Shown here piece after piece: positions 51,320 to 64,000 of a stretch of DNA of 64,000 nt (its first letter is position 1; every line of letters starts with the position of its first letter). The notes under the pieces are model-generated. The model was given only the letters and a program-made list of their open reading frames with translations, searched no databases and was not told the DNA's origin. Source of the DNA: Pagrus major (taxonomy: Eukaryota > Chordata > Actinopteri > Spariformes > Sparidae); NCBI RefSeq assembly GCF_040436345.1, contig NC_133223.1:9900847-9964846 (forward strand), written 5' to 3'. Position numbers and translations under genes: made by a program.

Positions 51320-52480
51320 GTCACATGTTTACAGAACACTTTATTTACATGGCCCTTCACAGTGTAAAATAGAAACTTTATTCATGGAAATACTTACAAA
51401 AAGGCCGTTTTCCACTGAACATTCTCTTTAAATAGTACTCTAGGGTTATTTACATCTTTACAGTGTATTCAAAATACTCTTTTGGTAGCGGCCTCTTCAC
51501 AAACAAAGACAAGTATGGCAGATTTTGGTCCCTGTCCAAGGAGGGAGGGAGCAGAAGAGGGCTGCCCTCTGAATCACAAATCAACTCTTGACCTCTCCAC
51601 CTCACTTCAGATTATTCGTGTAGATTTGAGAAAATTGAACCGGCCTGACAAAAAAATGATGAAGATTGTTGGAAAACAACCTCCTGCAACAAAATGTGGT
51701 TTCTCACTTTTAGATTACATTAAATAAACATTCTCAAATGTACACAAGTGCATTCACGGTTCAGGGACAAGAAGTTGGTTTGAGATTCATGGCGGATGGG
51801 GGAGTTTAGGGGGCTGGGGTGAAGTTATTTGGCAGCGACCAGCACACGTTGGGACAAGCTGGCATCCGAGCTCTCAGTTCATCAACACTCCAGGGGACGA
51901 CGGTGTGTGTTGCATATCGGCCGTTTCAGGCTCAAAGAAAGATAAAAGTGGGGTCAAAGTAGCTCCAATGTTATTGCTGATTATGATGCACTAGTGTTAG
52001 TTCCTGAGCTTTGTGTCCCTGTGTTTCAACATCTGTCACCAATGATGCTGCATCATTACAAACCGTTTTACTTTGTGTTGGTCTCTTTGCAAAAGACACA
52101 GACTTTTTTAAGTTTACAGTCTCCTGACGTCGCGGAAAATCTGTGATTATTCATTAAGTAACAACTCAATAATATCAAGTGTCAGTCTGGAGGGAAAACC
52201 ACAAGTCGACAAATACAAGATTTAAACTGAACCACAAGTTGACCAATTAAATACTTGAGCCAAGTCATTAAAGAGCATAGCAGAGGAGTGCTTGAGTGAG
52301 CGGAGTGTAGACAGTACATTTCAACAGGATGACAGACTCATCCTCCCACACAACATAACAACCTGGTAGGAAGGGAAAGTGAATGAATGAAAAGGCATGA
52401 GGAAAGAGAAGTGTTTCGTGAGCATGTGCACTGGATCCCGTTTGACCCTGAGTTGGCTGAAAACGCACACGCAATCGCAA

Positions 52481-52560
<80 letters not shown>

Positions 52561-53080
52561 AAACACACACACAACCTGAACCCTTCCCTACACCGTAACG
52601 TCATCACAGATAAAACATGACTGAACGCAACATCCAGGCGCAGGCTGCCATCTGTTCCTCTGCACTCCCTCGTTTACTCCACCTCCTTGTTTGAGAGACT
52701 TTTCACTGTCGTCTGTCATTTAAAAAAGGAGAATCCAATCAGGGAGGAGGATAATCAAAGGGAACGCCTCAGGACGGGCTTACCGATCAGACAAATAACC
52801 CTGCTCACTGAGTAGGCAAACACTTCATCCGTAGCAACAGAATGCTCCCTCACTTCCCCCTTTTAGATATCTGGAGAATCAACTGTGTGCAAACCAAGAG
52901 GACGATCAACATGTCGACATAATGAAGAGAGTCCACTGCAGAGCTGACGGGCTGAGGGCTGGATGCAGGCTCGGCTCGGCTCGGCTCGTCTGGGCCCCAG
53001 TACAGGAGGGGCGGGTTGAGAAGGATGTGGAGGGTTGACAAGTTCATTATCAGTGAGTTCAGTTTGGGAATGAGCCGGTC
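51320..53080 (-). terminator. ints6 3' UTR with poly(A) signal
   Basis: Minus-strand AATAAA at 51345-51340 (plus strand 'ctttatttac') and a second near 51371 ('ctttattcat') are candidate poly(A) signals, giving a 3' UTR of about 1.7 kb. It contains the long CA array at 52482-52574 and a short (CTCGG)n tract near 52970-52990. No coding signal was seen in this interval. Confidence 0.55.
52482..52574. repeat. (CA)n microsatellite in the ints6 3' UTR
   Basis: About 36 CA units followed by imperfect ones. On the ints6 transcript it reads as a (UG)n tract, the binding preference of TDP-43 and CELF proteins. The long 'CVCVCV' reading frames here are artefacts of the repeat. Confidence 0.95.
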
Positions 53081-56000
53081 TCAGAGCGGGTCCACGTGGT
53101 TCATGTTGTTGGATCTGTTGTGGATCTCTTCCAGGAAGTTTTCCAGCTGCTCGATGAGAACACGCTTCTTGAACCTTTGAACAAACGATAAAAGCAAATG
53201 TTACAGTTTGTGGTCTGTGCAGTTAGAGCAACATTCTCTCATGATGAGATTTTCTTGTGTCAGGATCAAGATGTTGACACAGAATTGATCTTTATCTGAA
53301 GAAAAGGGGGGGCCTAGAGGGCAGAGATAGTTGATACAGGATCTAGAAACACACAACCAGAACTCCACGCCTTCACAGCTCAAGTCAGACAGCGGGTGAT
53401 GACGTAAAACTGTGATGTCTGAGGAGGGTTGAACTCTGTACCTGGCTGCCTCTTTGATGATGTTTTGGAGGAAGATTAGTCGGGTGTCCAGAGTGCCCTG
53501 GATCTGCTTCAGGAGGAGGAAGATCTTCTCGTAGTCTGAAACAGAAAGAGCAAGTGATCGAGGATTAATGACTTGTTTCTAGGACAGCTGAAAACCTTAA
53601 TCCACTTCTCTCTACAAGGAGAATAATGATTGATAATGATAATCACTGATAATGATCAATAATATACATGTTTGCCATTTCTTCTCAGAAAATGTCTGAT
53701 TATTAGGGTCATTCTCATTCTAGCATCAACTAATGATAACTTCTCTTATGGATTCATCTCCTGATTCATTCTTTGACTGACTTTGTGCTTAATAAATTAA
53801 AAGGATTCATTCATTTTTTTTAAATCATTTTGGCTTCAAACCCAGTTAGTATCCTTGTATCACAGATAACTGACAGTGGTGTCTACATCAGATGATGGTT
53901 AACAAGAAACTGCAGAATAGAAATATCACAGATTTAAGGACATTATATAAAGACAGTGACTTCAGTATATAATATACTTAGGAGAAAAAAAGAGTGAAGC
54001 ATCTCAACTGTTTATGATGCAGACTACATCACTGATGTGGACCAAATTCAATCCACAGCTTGCTATTTTAGAGAAAAACAACCTTGAAGTCAAAACAAAC
54101 CTCCACTGCCAAGAAAAAAGGTTCACTTCTGTGGTTTTCAAAAAAGTGTTGCTTAGGCATCGATAACAGTACCAAAGAATATCCATCAATATCCAGGCCT
54201 GCATGTAGGCTGCCCCCCCTCCACACACCATGTTTGGATACATACGTCTGCCAGGTTTTCTGATCTCCTTGGTGATGAGCGCCCTCAGCTCGTTGTTGAC
54301 CTTTGTCGTCTCAGTGTGAATGTGCTTCTTCAGAGCTGCAGGTGACAGGTAGCGAGGCGGCTGATCCTCCCCCAGCACCAGCTCCGCTCCTCCCTCGCAG
54401 CCCGGTGGCAGCTCTTCCGCCTGGGGTCGCCCGTTCTCCTCCTCGTCCCCGTGCAGGAGGTCCTGGGGGTCTGTAGCCATGTGGTTCTCCTGGTGGTCAG
54501 CAGGTCCCGAGGGAGGATCCTCCTCCAGGCTGTCTGAGCCGTAGTGGTTCTCACTCAGGTGGTTGATGATCAGGTCTGGTTCAGGTGCTCCGTCATTCAT
54601 GTCCATGTCTTCAGCTTCAGAAATAAAGAAAGTAATTTATTGTTCAGTTCACTTCATGTAGAAACATGAAAGTTACCTGTGTGTTTACGAAGCATTCACA
54701 ACATCCAACAACTCAAGATGTCTATTTACAGTCTCTGCAACATCACACGTAGACGTCATCATCAACAGTTGTTTCTTCACATTGTGTTCGTAATGGTAGT
54801 TATTTAACTTTTCAACTACATTTCATACAAAATGCACCTTTGAAGACTGACTTGAACAACCTCGACAGGAGGAAATTGGTATTCATGGTAACTTAAATAT
54901 GACATGACTGAGGCATAAGAAACAGGCTAACTAATAATAATAATAATAATAATACAATGTCTTTTAAAGACTAAAAGTCACAGTCTACTGCTCCAAACAT
55001 TCTTTATTTAAATTGCCCATGGGAAGAATCAACATGTTAGAGTCCGTTCTCGATTAAAAGCTCTGTTTTTGTTGTCCACTTTTGTCTTTGTAGAGCACGA
55101 CATGTGAAATACCTCTTCTCTGACTCGCACTCTCCAACAGATGTCTTTGTGTATTTTTTCACTCACTCATGTCACCCCGCTTGTCCGAATGCGCCGATTT
55201 GATTGGCTACGTTGCGCCACGTGAGTTGATTTACGCCGCATGCAATAGGTCCGTGAGTTTTCGTGGGCCACTAAACCAGTACTGTAAAGGCTGGAAAAGT
55301 GGCGCCAGTTAATATAGAAACGCTCCATTAAAATGTAATTCTCAATAATTTATTGGTTATAGATCCAGGTCCGCCAATTGGTGACCTCTGGTCTACAGGT
55401 GGCAGCACAGACCAGGAAGAGGAAGTAAACAGATGTAAACATCACAGGGTTCAAAATTTAGAGAGAAGTGCAGCTTTGCTTCAAGTTTTATGAGAAAGGA
55501 AATGCACTGAACATGTTTGTCAGAGCTCAATGAAACACACCGTGAGTTTTGGTGAGAAACTGATTACAAAAAACTCCACAGGGGACATTTTAATTACACT
55601 ATCGAACAGAGAAGCTTATTATCTAAAGCGAAAAGATTACAAGAATACCAATTAGAATTTATCATTATTTTTGTAGAAAATGTCCTCCCTACCAACCACA
55701 GGGAAACGTAATTCTTTTGAAGACAGTAAGATTTTACAGAGCAGGCTGGTGCTGTGTGTATGAAGAGCCCAATCCTGAGTGATTCAGAAGAGCTGAGTCA
55801 GCAGAACTGGCTTCAGGACTGAAGTCACTAAAAGTTACGACTGAACAGGGACTGAAACCATTTGGAACTGTCATCAGTTCAGTTAATCAGACACCTTATT
55901 GTACATGTATCACAGTCTAAACAGAAATCTGACCTGATGATGGTCGAGGGCTGGCGGGAGGCGTTACTGGAGGGGTGTAGGCCCGGCCCAGACGGAGCAG

Positions 56001-59000
56001 AGGAGACATGCAGCGCCGTCTCTTGGGTCCTCCACCCGTCATGTTGTTGCTGTCTCCTGGTCTCTTCCCCTTGTTCTGAGGGCCGGTCACAAACTCATCC
56101 GCCTCGTCGATCATCATGCCCTGAGAGAGGGAGATGGTTAGTTGACATGTTTTATCTGTGGGTTCCTCATGAAGAGGATCAGGGTCAGGAGTCAGTGGGA
56201 CTCACCTTCTTGTCTAGTTTGAAGGGGTTGCCGAATGTGTGCAGACGTTTGGGCTGTTCAGGGTCTGCGTCTCGAAGAGGCTGAGGAGCAGCTTTGAGGA
56301 AGTCTTGGTAGTTGCCCATCTGGGCTATTGGCACACTGTGGAGCTGGTCTGGACAAGAGACGGGGACATTCAACATGAAGAGTTTGACACTTTCTACCCT
56401 CAAATAGTAACATAACATTTTTCTTTTTGCTGGGTCAGCAGTTGACATCATTTTTGGGTGTGGTTACAGGATTAACAGAGCACACTCATGACCAAACCCA
56501 ACAATGGGAGTGGGAAACAGACAGACTTACCTGAGTCCTGCCCTCGGAGGTTACAGACGCTGGTGTTGAGCAGGTTCCTCCTCATTCTGCTGAGCTGGTC
56601 CAGCAGGTGGCTGCGGGGGATGTCGTAGGGATTTCTAAAACTCTGCGGCTTGAAGCCCTGGTGAGGACACGAGGCAGACAGGAGAGTAAAGGGAGGGACT
56701 GGGTTTAAATGTGGCCGTCCTATAAGTCAGGAAAGATGGTCGTTTTCTCTTGAAATACTGTCACACTTCGGCCATAACAGAGTGGATACACACATAAAGT
56801 CAGAGAGGTGGCTAAAGCCCTCAAGCACCCAAACAAATGACATAAAACATCTGAATAGACGCCTCAGGAGGACTGTTGGATTGGAAGTCTGAGCAGAAAG
56901 TGATGAAAGAGAAGTTTAAACACAGAACTGCTCTCGAGTTGAAAAACTGTCCAACTGATTGCAGCATGGTACAGGCAATGTTGATGTCTGTAATCATGAC
57001 GGAATAACTCAAGCTGTGTATCCTCAGGAAATATTAATAATACTCCAGCCTCACCTTGTTGAGCAGTGCCAGGTGGAAGCCCTGGAACTCTTTGGGGTTG
57101 AGCTCCAAGGGCAGAGCAGGACCCTCTCCTGAGAGACTCTGCAGCTGCTGGATGAAGTCCCGGCGCTGGGCCAGAGAAATACCACCGCCCCGCCAACGCA
57201 CCTTGATGCCGGCTTCTGGTGGAGGCTTTTTACCAATCAGGGCAATCAGGCGGTCGTACTCGATTTTTGACTGGAGAAGTGAGCAAATTAGTCACATGAA
57301 AACTGCACATTGAAAATATTCTTTAGACTGAACAACGTGAACTTTTGCTCATTCCCTGTTCAACATGTTTACACATTTCTGCACAAAAACTGCACAGCTT
57401 TCATTTCAATAATGATCATTCAGTATGTGTTTTTATATTTTTTCATGTTATTGTCAGTTTACATTTTTCTATTTATGCTTCTTTTCTTGCAGTACTTTTC
57501 TCATACTATGTTTATTGTCAGGCACCAATATTCTTAAAGGCAAACTGCTTGTTTTTGAACACCTACTTAATAAACCCGACTGATTCTGACTTGACTGGGT
57601 GGATTTAAAGTGAGCTTACATTCAGTCACATGATTTATAAGACAATATAAATAACATGCACACTAGGGTTGGGTATTGTTATTGTACTAGACACTGATTT
57701 TTGCATTTAACTCCTGAAACACTTTATATTTTGTATATTTCAGTAATATTTATAATTATAGTGTTAAACTGGGACCAGTGTGTGACCCTGACGACTGGTT
57801 GTTGCTGTTTTTCTATTGTACAGTAACATTTCTGTAGCAAAGTCAACAACAATTTTCTTTGGGATTATTAAAGTCTCTTTTTTTTTAGCGGGGATGAATC
57901 CGATATTGAATTTCCTTACTTTAACACACTAATTATAAACATGTTTTTCAACCAAATATATAAATAATAAGTATTTCTATCGGATGTTATGATAATTAAA
58001 AAATGACTAATATCCTTTAATCCTTAAATCCTTTAACTAGAGCTGTACAGACTTTCTGCAACACCAAGACTTCTCACCTGTTGACTGAGCTTCTTCAGGT
58101 AGGAGACCACACTGTAGCTCAGGCCGTACTCCATGTTGTCGGCCAGCAGGTTTGGGGCTCCCATGATTCTCAGAGCCTTCCTCAGGGACTGTGGAGAGAA
58201 TGCAGAAATAAGACCGGCGCAATGTCTCTCATGTTCTTTGCATGTCAATCACATAAATAAAAAGTAAAGAGCTGAGGAATGAAGTCAGGTCCACTGACCC
58301 CGATATAGTATGGAGGCATGGTCTTCAGGTAGTTCTCAAAGGACTGCCGCCATTTGATGGTGGGCTTAAACTTGTGCACTTTGATCAAGTCGTCTGCAAT
58401 AAGCAAGAAAGTAAAAGAAATGAGTTCAGACTGAATAAGACAACATGTACATTATAAAACAGAGGCTCACTGTCCCACTGTGACACAATTCTAAGTTATT
58501 TTACACCTTTTCAGAGATAAATTAAATTTTTTCAAGCCTGTCCCAAATTATAATAATGAATTTACTGACTTGACTGATGTTGATACTTTCACTATATAAG
58601 CACATATAACCATGTTGATTTACGGGGACTGAAGATCGGTGCTAAGTCTCCTCTCTACTATGAAGTGTATAAGCCAGAAGTGATGTCACAGCAGACAGGA
58701 GCACATATTGTAACAACTGGGACATGGCTCCATCAGTCTTACCTAGGAGTGGCAGAAGCACGGGGTAGTTGTAGGGCATCACAAACAGGTTGACGCAGTT
58801 CAGAGCTGTGCTGGCCTTTAAGTAGCCAAACGGTTGGCCCATGTCACTGTACTTGGCACTGTTACATACAAACACCTAAAAGATGGACAGACAGAGAGAG
58901 AGAGAAATGACACCAGGACTCTTCAACCAGAAACCAACAAACTTCAGACCTGCAAAAATGTAGTTTGTCTTTGCTACTGGTTCAGTGAGTTGCTGAATCA

Positions 59001-62000
59001 CTGGGCTGTAACCATCATGAGGATCTACCACCCACACACCTGATGCTGTCTCTTTAAATAGATGAGCACCCTTTCAGCCCTCCCTCTGTGATCTTTGATC
59101 TAATGTTTTCACCTCCAGTAACCTGTCACACATTCAGTGTGGGTGAAGAGGACGTCTCCTGTGAAAGCTGTGCGTGTCTTACTGTGATATTCAGGAAGCT
59201 CTTACATTCATGTTTTTGTCTGCCATCAGTTCGATACAAGTGTAAATGTTTACAGACAGGCTAACAGCCCCGTGAGGATGTACAGCAACAAACTAAACTG
59301 GGGGATGAATGAAAAACTTTACTGCTTTCTCTCCTTGTTACAGTTAAAACATGGTCTGAAGGTGGCAGCAGAGGAGAGAGGAAACAAATCAGACAGGGTT
59401 TATCCTCTTTTAGATGTTAGCATGTTAGCTTACCTTCACTTAGCATGTTAGCATCTTTTTTAAAACCTCTGGATGGTAACATTAGCCTGATATATGTTGG
59501 CACACTAACATTAGCTTAGCTTGATCATATCAGTGGTGGAAAGTAACTAAGTACATTTACTCAGGTACTGTAGTTAAGTACAATTTGAGGTACTTTTTAC
59601 TTCCACTCAGACAAATACTGTACATTTTATTAACTATATTTACATGACAGCTTTGGTTATCAGTTATTGTTGCAGATTAAGTTTAACAATACAAAATATA
59701 ATCAATAAATTCAATAAACAAGATGTCATAAAGATTAAGATAAAACTTTATTGATCCTCGAGCTACCTAGCAGATAAGCTATATAAAGTAGTTAAACCAC
59801 CTCGACCATCTTCAACAATTAAAGTGATGAAGACAGTCATGTATCAATAATTATAATATTCTACATAATGAGCACTTTCACTTGAGTAAAATTTTAATTT
59901 CCTGACTTTTACCTGTAACAGATTATTTCTTCATTGCGGTATTGCTACTTCTACTCAAGTACAAGATCTGAGCTGGATCATTTAACATGACGGTTTACCA
60001 CCGCCATTCACTCAGTGACTGCCTCTGTAATGTTCTCAATCTCTAAATTCACACATATTCTCTCTATCAGCACACAGCAAATATGGTGGAACATCTCATG
60101 ATGCATTCACTCCACCACTGTTAGTACCCAGCCGTGTGACAGAAGTCAATCATCATCGACCGACCAAGTGTAAAACTTAAGAGCATAATGAAGTCCTTTA
60201 TGTTGCGCCGTACCTGCCAGCAGGTGTGTGGGGACTTCCTCTCCAGGATGTACTGTGTGAGAGGCGATGGCTCCAGCTCATACTTATCGAAGGGCACCTT
60301 ATCTATCACCATGGGCTCCGCATCCAGACAGGAGAAACGGACATGTGGGTGGGCTGAGCGTGGGGGCTGGGGGGGGGCACAGAGGGAGATGTAAATACTC
60401 TGATAGTCCACATGTTGCATCACTTCTCCAATCATGATCATGGACACAGAATAATGCACTTTTCAGCCTGTCTGCATAAACTTTATACTTGTATCTTTAT
60501 ATTCATACTTCAACCTGCAGATTTGACCAGATGACCTGTGACACACAGGCCCATTTTTATGTGTGTGTTGATGTCATTCATGTTCTCACGAAACATAGAC
60601 ATGAGAAATAGGGCTGCTCGTTCTGACAGAAAATGTTTATTTTTGTGATATTAATGATGTTAGTGTGGCTTCTGTCACAGGTTTGTGCCAATCTTTAAAG
60701 ATAAAGTCTTAGAAATTAAGTTTTGTACAACTTTTCATCCTTTGTTTTTACTGCTTAGTCTCCATTTGTGATATGATAATTTAAATTCAAAATGAAATGA
60801 CAAAAGACTGCAAACATGCTACATACTATGTACTGCCAGATAATGTATACATTAGTTGTAAACTAGTGTGAGATGTGAATAATTTGCACCCCTGATGACA
60901 TAGAAAATTTAAGGGCTTTTCATTCTGCACATTCTTAGCCCTGTGCTAACACTTGACCCTGGAATAATTTAGCCTCTTTTTACACACTGCTTGTTAACCA
61001 AGGGTTAACCTGAGCCCAGGTGTAAATGATTCACACTGCACTTCTACTGGAACACGCAGCTGTTAATGTTGTCTTACTACTCTGTTTACTGCAGACCTGT
61101 TTCACACTGGCACCTCTTAGCCCGTGTTTAGTTGATTTTCTGGGGATAACCATACAAAGTCGGGGCTAACCCTGCTCTGGAGGGTAGCCTGTGGCTAGCA
61201 GCTCCCTTAGCCTGGGGCTAACAGCTTTCATAGCATGGGGCTAAAGGCTCCCTTAGCCTGGGGCTAAGTGCAGTGTTATAAGCACTTGTGTTGCTACTTT
61301 CCAGTGCTGTACCTTTATTGGTATATTATGCAGTACATGTGGCAGGGTAATTCAGCTTTATGACCTTCACTACTTCCTCTTTGCTCCATTATTATTGTAG
61401 GAACTGTCCGACTCTTTGTGTGGTGAGCCCGTGTAAACAAACCAATGAATTTGTTTAAGCCTGACCCACTACATCTTGATTACATATGGATTTTTGTGAC
61501 ACAAATATTTGAAATTTTTTTTTAGATATGATAATAATTTTAGTTAAGTTTTGTATTCTCCAGGATTATTCTGCTGTTGCTGTAGGTCATGAGTAACACA
61601 CTCAGCTAATATCCAAAACATGTATGTAACAAATTTAATAGAGACCTTATGGTGTATTACAGTATGAAATCTGCATGATCAAACCATGCAAATGCTTTCT
61701 GGTAAAATATTTCGGTTGTAGTGGGTCTCACCAGCGTTGGGGAGTTCTGGTCCGGCCAGAAGGCCTCAGGGATGGGCCAGTGACCGATGGGGACACCGGT
61801 TTTAGGGTTGGGTCGTACATAGATCAGCTTGTGACAACAATGCCACGGCTGTACACCGGACTTCAGCACCTCAGCTGGAGCATCTGCGTACAGAGCATAG
61901 GAAGGGTTAGACTTCACAGGAAATATAAGCATCAGCAGCTAAAGACAAGAAGGCGTTTGTGAAGAACGAAAACAACAAAATGATGTTGATGAACTGTAAG

Positions 62001-62326
62001 AGCTTGTGGGCAGTTAAAACGCAAAGGCGGGGGTTTAAGCGGTGAGATCCATCAGCAGTTTGTGAAGGAAAGCTCAGAGAGGATTAAGAAGCAGTGAGTG
62101 GGAGAGAGCAAAGAGGACGTCGACTAATCAAACAGATGCAGAGCAGCTGTTGTTAAAAAGGCCTTTTGAGAAATCAATGACAAACAAATGTGTGTGTTAC
62201 CCTCTAAAGGAGGCGGGTCGGGCCCCGTCTTCTCAAAGTTTATCACCACTCCACTCTGGATCTTCTGCACCAGCGACTCCAGACACTGATTCAACATACG
62301 CTGAGAGAACACGCTGTAGGAACGGC
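53081..62326 (-). CDS. ints6: Integrator complex subunit 6, last 13 coding exons
   Basis: INTS6 (DICE1) is a subunit of the nuclear Integrator, which cleaves snRNA and promoter-proximal transcripts; it helps recruit PP2A. Minus-strand exons: 62201-62326, 61732-61883, 60214-60366, 58743-58875, 58299-58393, 58078-58188, 57055-57270, 56531-56657, 56206-56348, 55934-56120, 54246-54614, 53442-53535, 53081-53174. All phases agree; about 666 residues. Landmarks: RSYSVFSQRMLNQCLESLVQ, CHKLIYVRPNPKTGVPIGHW, SPLTQYILERKSPHTCWQ, STALNCVNLFVMPYNYPVLL, MGAPNLLADNMEYGLSYSVV, RLHTFGNPFKLDKK, basic PKRRRCMSPLL (likely NLS), and the C-terminal KEIRKPGRHYEKIF...RFKKRVLIEQLENFLEEI domain shared with SAGE1. About 200 N-terminal residues (VWA domain) lie right of the window. 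Human INTS6 has 887 residues. Confidence 0.96.
54935..54955. repeat. (TAA)n microsatellite in an ints6 intron
   Basis: About seven 'ata' units between the ints6 exons at 54246-54614 and 55934-56120. Confidence 0.85.
59410..59525. repeat. 'gttagcatgctaac' repeat fragment
   Basis: 'gatgttagcatgttagctt' and 'cttagcatgttagcatc' followed by 'acattagcctgata', a short relative of the copies at 26455, 37225 and 48660, within an ints6 intron. Confidence 0.5.
59530..59980 (+). repeat. 'aagtaactaagtac' repeat family, most complete copy
   Basis: Begins 'cagtggtggaaagtaactaa', continues with 'catttactcaggtactg', 'acagctttggttatcagtta', 'acaaaatataatcaat' and ends with 'ctacttctactcaagtac'. The ends are self-complementary, as in a non-autonomous DNA transposon. 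Other copies: 1800-2030 (reverse), 9925-10310, 32340-32590; an end fragment at 44215-44290. Confidence 0.75.
61186..61275. repeat. 23-bp minisatellite, about four units
   Basis: Units start at 61186, 61209, 61232 and 61255, exactly 23 bp apart, with the core 'agcctggggctaa' plus 'cagctccctt'. A related 'cggggctaaccctgctc' precedes it. It lies in the ints6 intron between the exons at 60214 and 61732. Confidence 0.85.
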
Positions 62327-64000
62327 CTGCAACACACACAAACACAGACACACACACATTAACATGTAGACCTGGACATTTAAGTAGATGAAACTCTCTT
62401 CTGGGATGAATCTGAATATGATTAAAGTATTGGATCAAGATGTTAAAGCTCCTTTCAAACATATTCAGTTTACCTGTCAAAACTTTAAGTCTTGCATTCA
62501 TTTATTTTTGTGCCACTAGGGGGCAGTGAAACAAGCTGAACAAGTTTTAGTTGTTCCAGCAAATGTTTCAGGGTGTTAACGTCAGAATCAGACTTTTGGA
62601 ATTAATTTGGAACACCTGAGAAAAATATCTGGCTCTTTAGCTGCTTAAAGCTCCTCCATGTTCACTAGCTCATCTCTAACTGTGTCTGTGTGAGGTGTGG
62701 TGCTGGGCAGGTGGTGTATGGAGGCTTTATCAGAGCTGGATGGCTGAATCACACAGTAAATGAGCCATAATTGAAAGTTGAATGATCCAATGTCGAGATA
62801 GGTGTTTGCAGGAATGTGCGTACATTTGCATGAAATGTTATGTGCAGACTGTGGTTACTAGATATAAGTGGTGCAGTGAGGGCTACAGGACACGTAAAAT
62901 GTTTATTTTGATAAATTAAGTTATAACAGGGAGAAGAAAAGGTAAAGTGATGTATACAGTAGCTTCTTTCTTGTGGAATCAAAATACGTCATTTATGTTT
63001 CAGCATAAATTCTGAGAATCACGTTGACATCTATTTGTGTCGTCATCTAAAGTATCCAAACCTCTGGGGGATTCAATTGACCCAAAATTAATCAAATCAG
63101 GACGTTCTGAGAAAGATCAGTACCACTATTATACAGATAATTTACGACCTGAATGTTGCTTGTCTTGTGACAGAAGAGAAAAGGAAAACAAATGCAGAAG
63201 TTTAACTTCATAGCAGACCCATCACAACCCGAACCAGACCATGAAATAATCCCCCACATTGAGAATATTCCTGAGTAAAAGCACATGATAGTAACTGAAT
63301 GTAGAGTACTCTCAGACTGCAGCGCCTGACTGTAGGTACTTCACACTGCACTGATCTTTATGGTATCAGTCCTTTACACTTACTGGATGTTACATCTGCT
63401 TTACTTTATTGTCACAGCATCAGTCACACGAATCAGACACATTGTTTTACAACTGATGATGAGTCTAATTCAGCTTTACTGCCTCCAACTTGACCTCTAA
63501 TGACCTTGTTATGCACCCATTCACTCTGCCGTTTCAATAGGCTGTGGCTTTGTGTCAGGTCTGCGATCAGCAGTAATGGCCGGGCGGGCAGCATGTACCG
63601 TCGACCAGTCAGTGACAATGGAGCTGTGTCATGTTCTGCATTCAGCACCACTGACTGCTACACACAGCTCTGCTGCGTGTGTGTGAGAGAGAATCTTAAC
63701 CTGCCATCAGCATCATTCTAGTCTGTTCCTCCTGACAGCTGCTTCCACAAGCAGCATGAGGACTGAGACTGGAGGTCTACTCTGGGTTTGTCTTATTCTA
63801 AACCAGTTACAGACTAAAATCATCAGCCTGAAAGTCTCCTGACTGGCCTGTGAATGAGAAACAGACAGCTCCAATACTGAACCAGGTGGGAAAATCTGAG
63901 CTTTCTAACCTCAATCAACAATTAATCCTTAAGTGCACTTGAGTAAAGCACTCAACCCTCCACAGCAGCTCCAGCAGACCTGCTGACTGTTGAGACAGAG
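62327..64000. other. ints6 intron, right edge of window
   Basis: No further ints6 exon was found: I looked for the segment encoding the residues before the GRSYSV exon. It contains a CTCF-like motif at 62513-62528. Otherwise unremarkable intron; short ORFs at 63433-63721 have no known motif. Confidence 0.5.
62513..62528 (+). promoter_or_regulatory. CTCF-like motif
   Basis: 'CCACTAGGGGGCAGTG' closely fits the CTCF core consensus CCASYAGRKGGCRS. A second core in reverse orientation is at 31849-31866 in the fam124a 3' UTR ('ACCAGGGGGCAGAG' on the minus strand). The pair points outward. Similar motifs also occur by dispersal in fish repeats. Confidence 0.4.

Noticed and set aside
52268..52620. 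Several overlapping Cys-Val or Thr-His repeat frames near 52.3-52.6 kb
   Set aside because: Read-through of the long CA array in the ints6 3' UTR, not genes.

Overview
This is a gene-bearing stretch of a bony-fish nuclear genome, most likely a spiny-rayed (percomorph) teleost. The reasons are split genes with GT-AG introns, vertebrate proteins with the exon phases of their human counterparts, long CA/GT microsatellites, and dispersed repeats typical of percomorph genomes (TTAA-flanked MITEs, the 'agtggtggaaagtaactaagtac' element, the 'gttagcatgctaac' element). No bacterial, viral or plasmid features and no CRISPR array were seen.

Layout. (1) 1060-2429, minus strand: translin (tsn), coding exons 1-5; the last exon lies left of the window. 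(2) 5238-31812, plus strand: fam124a, complete in four coding exons, with a 12.6-kb second intron full of repeats. tsn and fam124a are divergent, about 2.8 kb between start codons. (3) 33664-39855, minus strand: two exons that splice in frame but encode a protein I do not recognise, in an otherwise non-coding interval with several regulatory-looking islands. (4) 44930-51095, plus strand: serpine3, a complete secreted serpin in eight coding exons, with a likely non-coding first exon near 43.5-43.8 kb. (5) 53081-62326, minus strand: ints6 (Integrator subunit 6), the last 13 coding exons; the N-terminal VWA exons lie right of the window. serpine3 and ints6 converge, and their poly(A) signals are only about 110 bp apart.

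The order fam124a-serpine3-ints6 is the same as on human chromosome 13q14, so this is an ancient conserved block. tsn is on another chromosome in human (2q14). The genes have no evident shared pathway: translin is an RNA/DNA-binding nuclease subunit, FAM124A is poorly characterised, SERPINE3 is a predicted extracellular protease inhibitor, and INTS6 acts in the nuclear Integrator complex.

Best leads: the unrecognised minus-strand gene; a conserved Arg-Ser scissile bond in the serpin loop; a possible degenerate VOC-type fold in FAM124A; a 226-bp inverted-repeat element with 9-bp target duplications carrying telomere-like repeats; an internally deleted hAT transposon with a BED-finger remnant; a 49-bp near-perfect palindrome; and several enhancer-like islands, one with a perfect DR1 nuclear-receptor site. 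Repeat names are from memory of teleost consensus sequences and have not been checked against a library. I found no clear evidence of a wholly new biological system.
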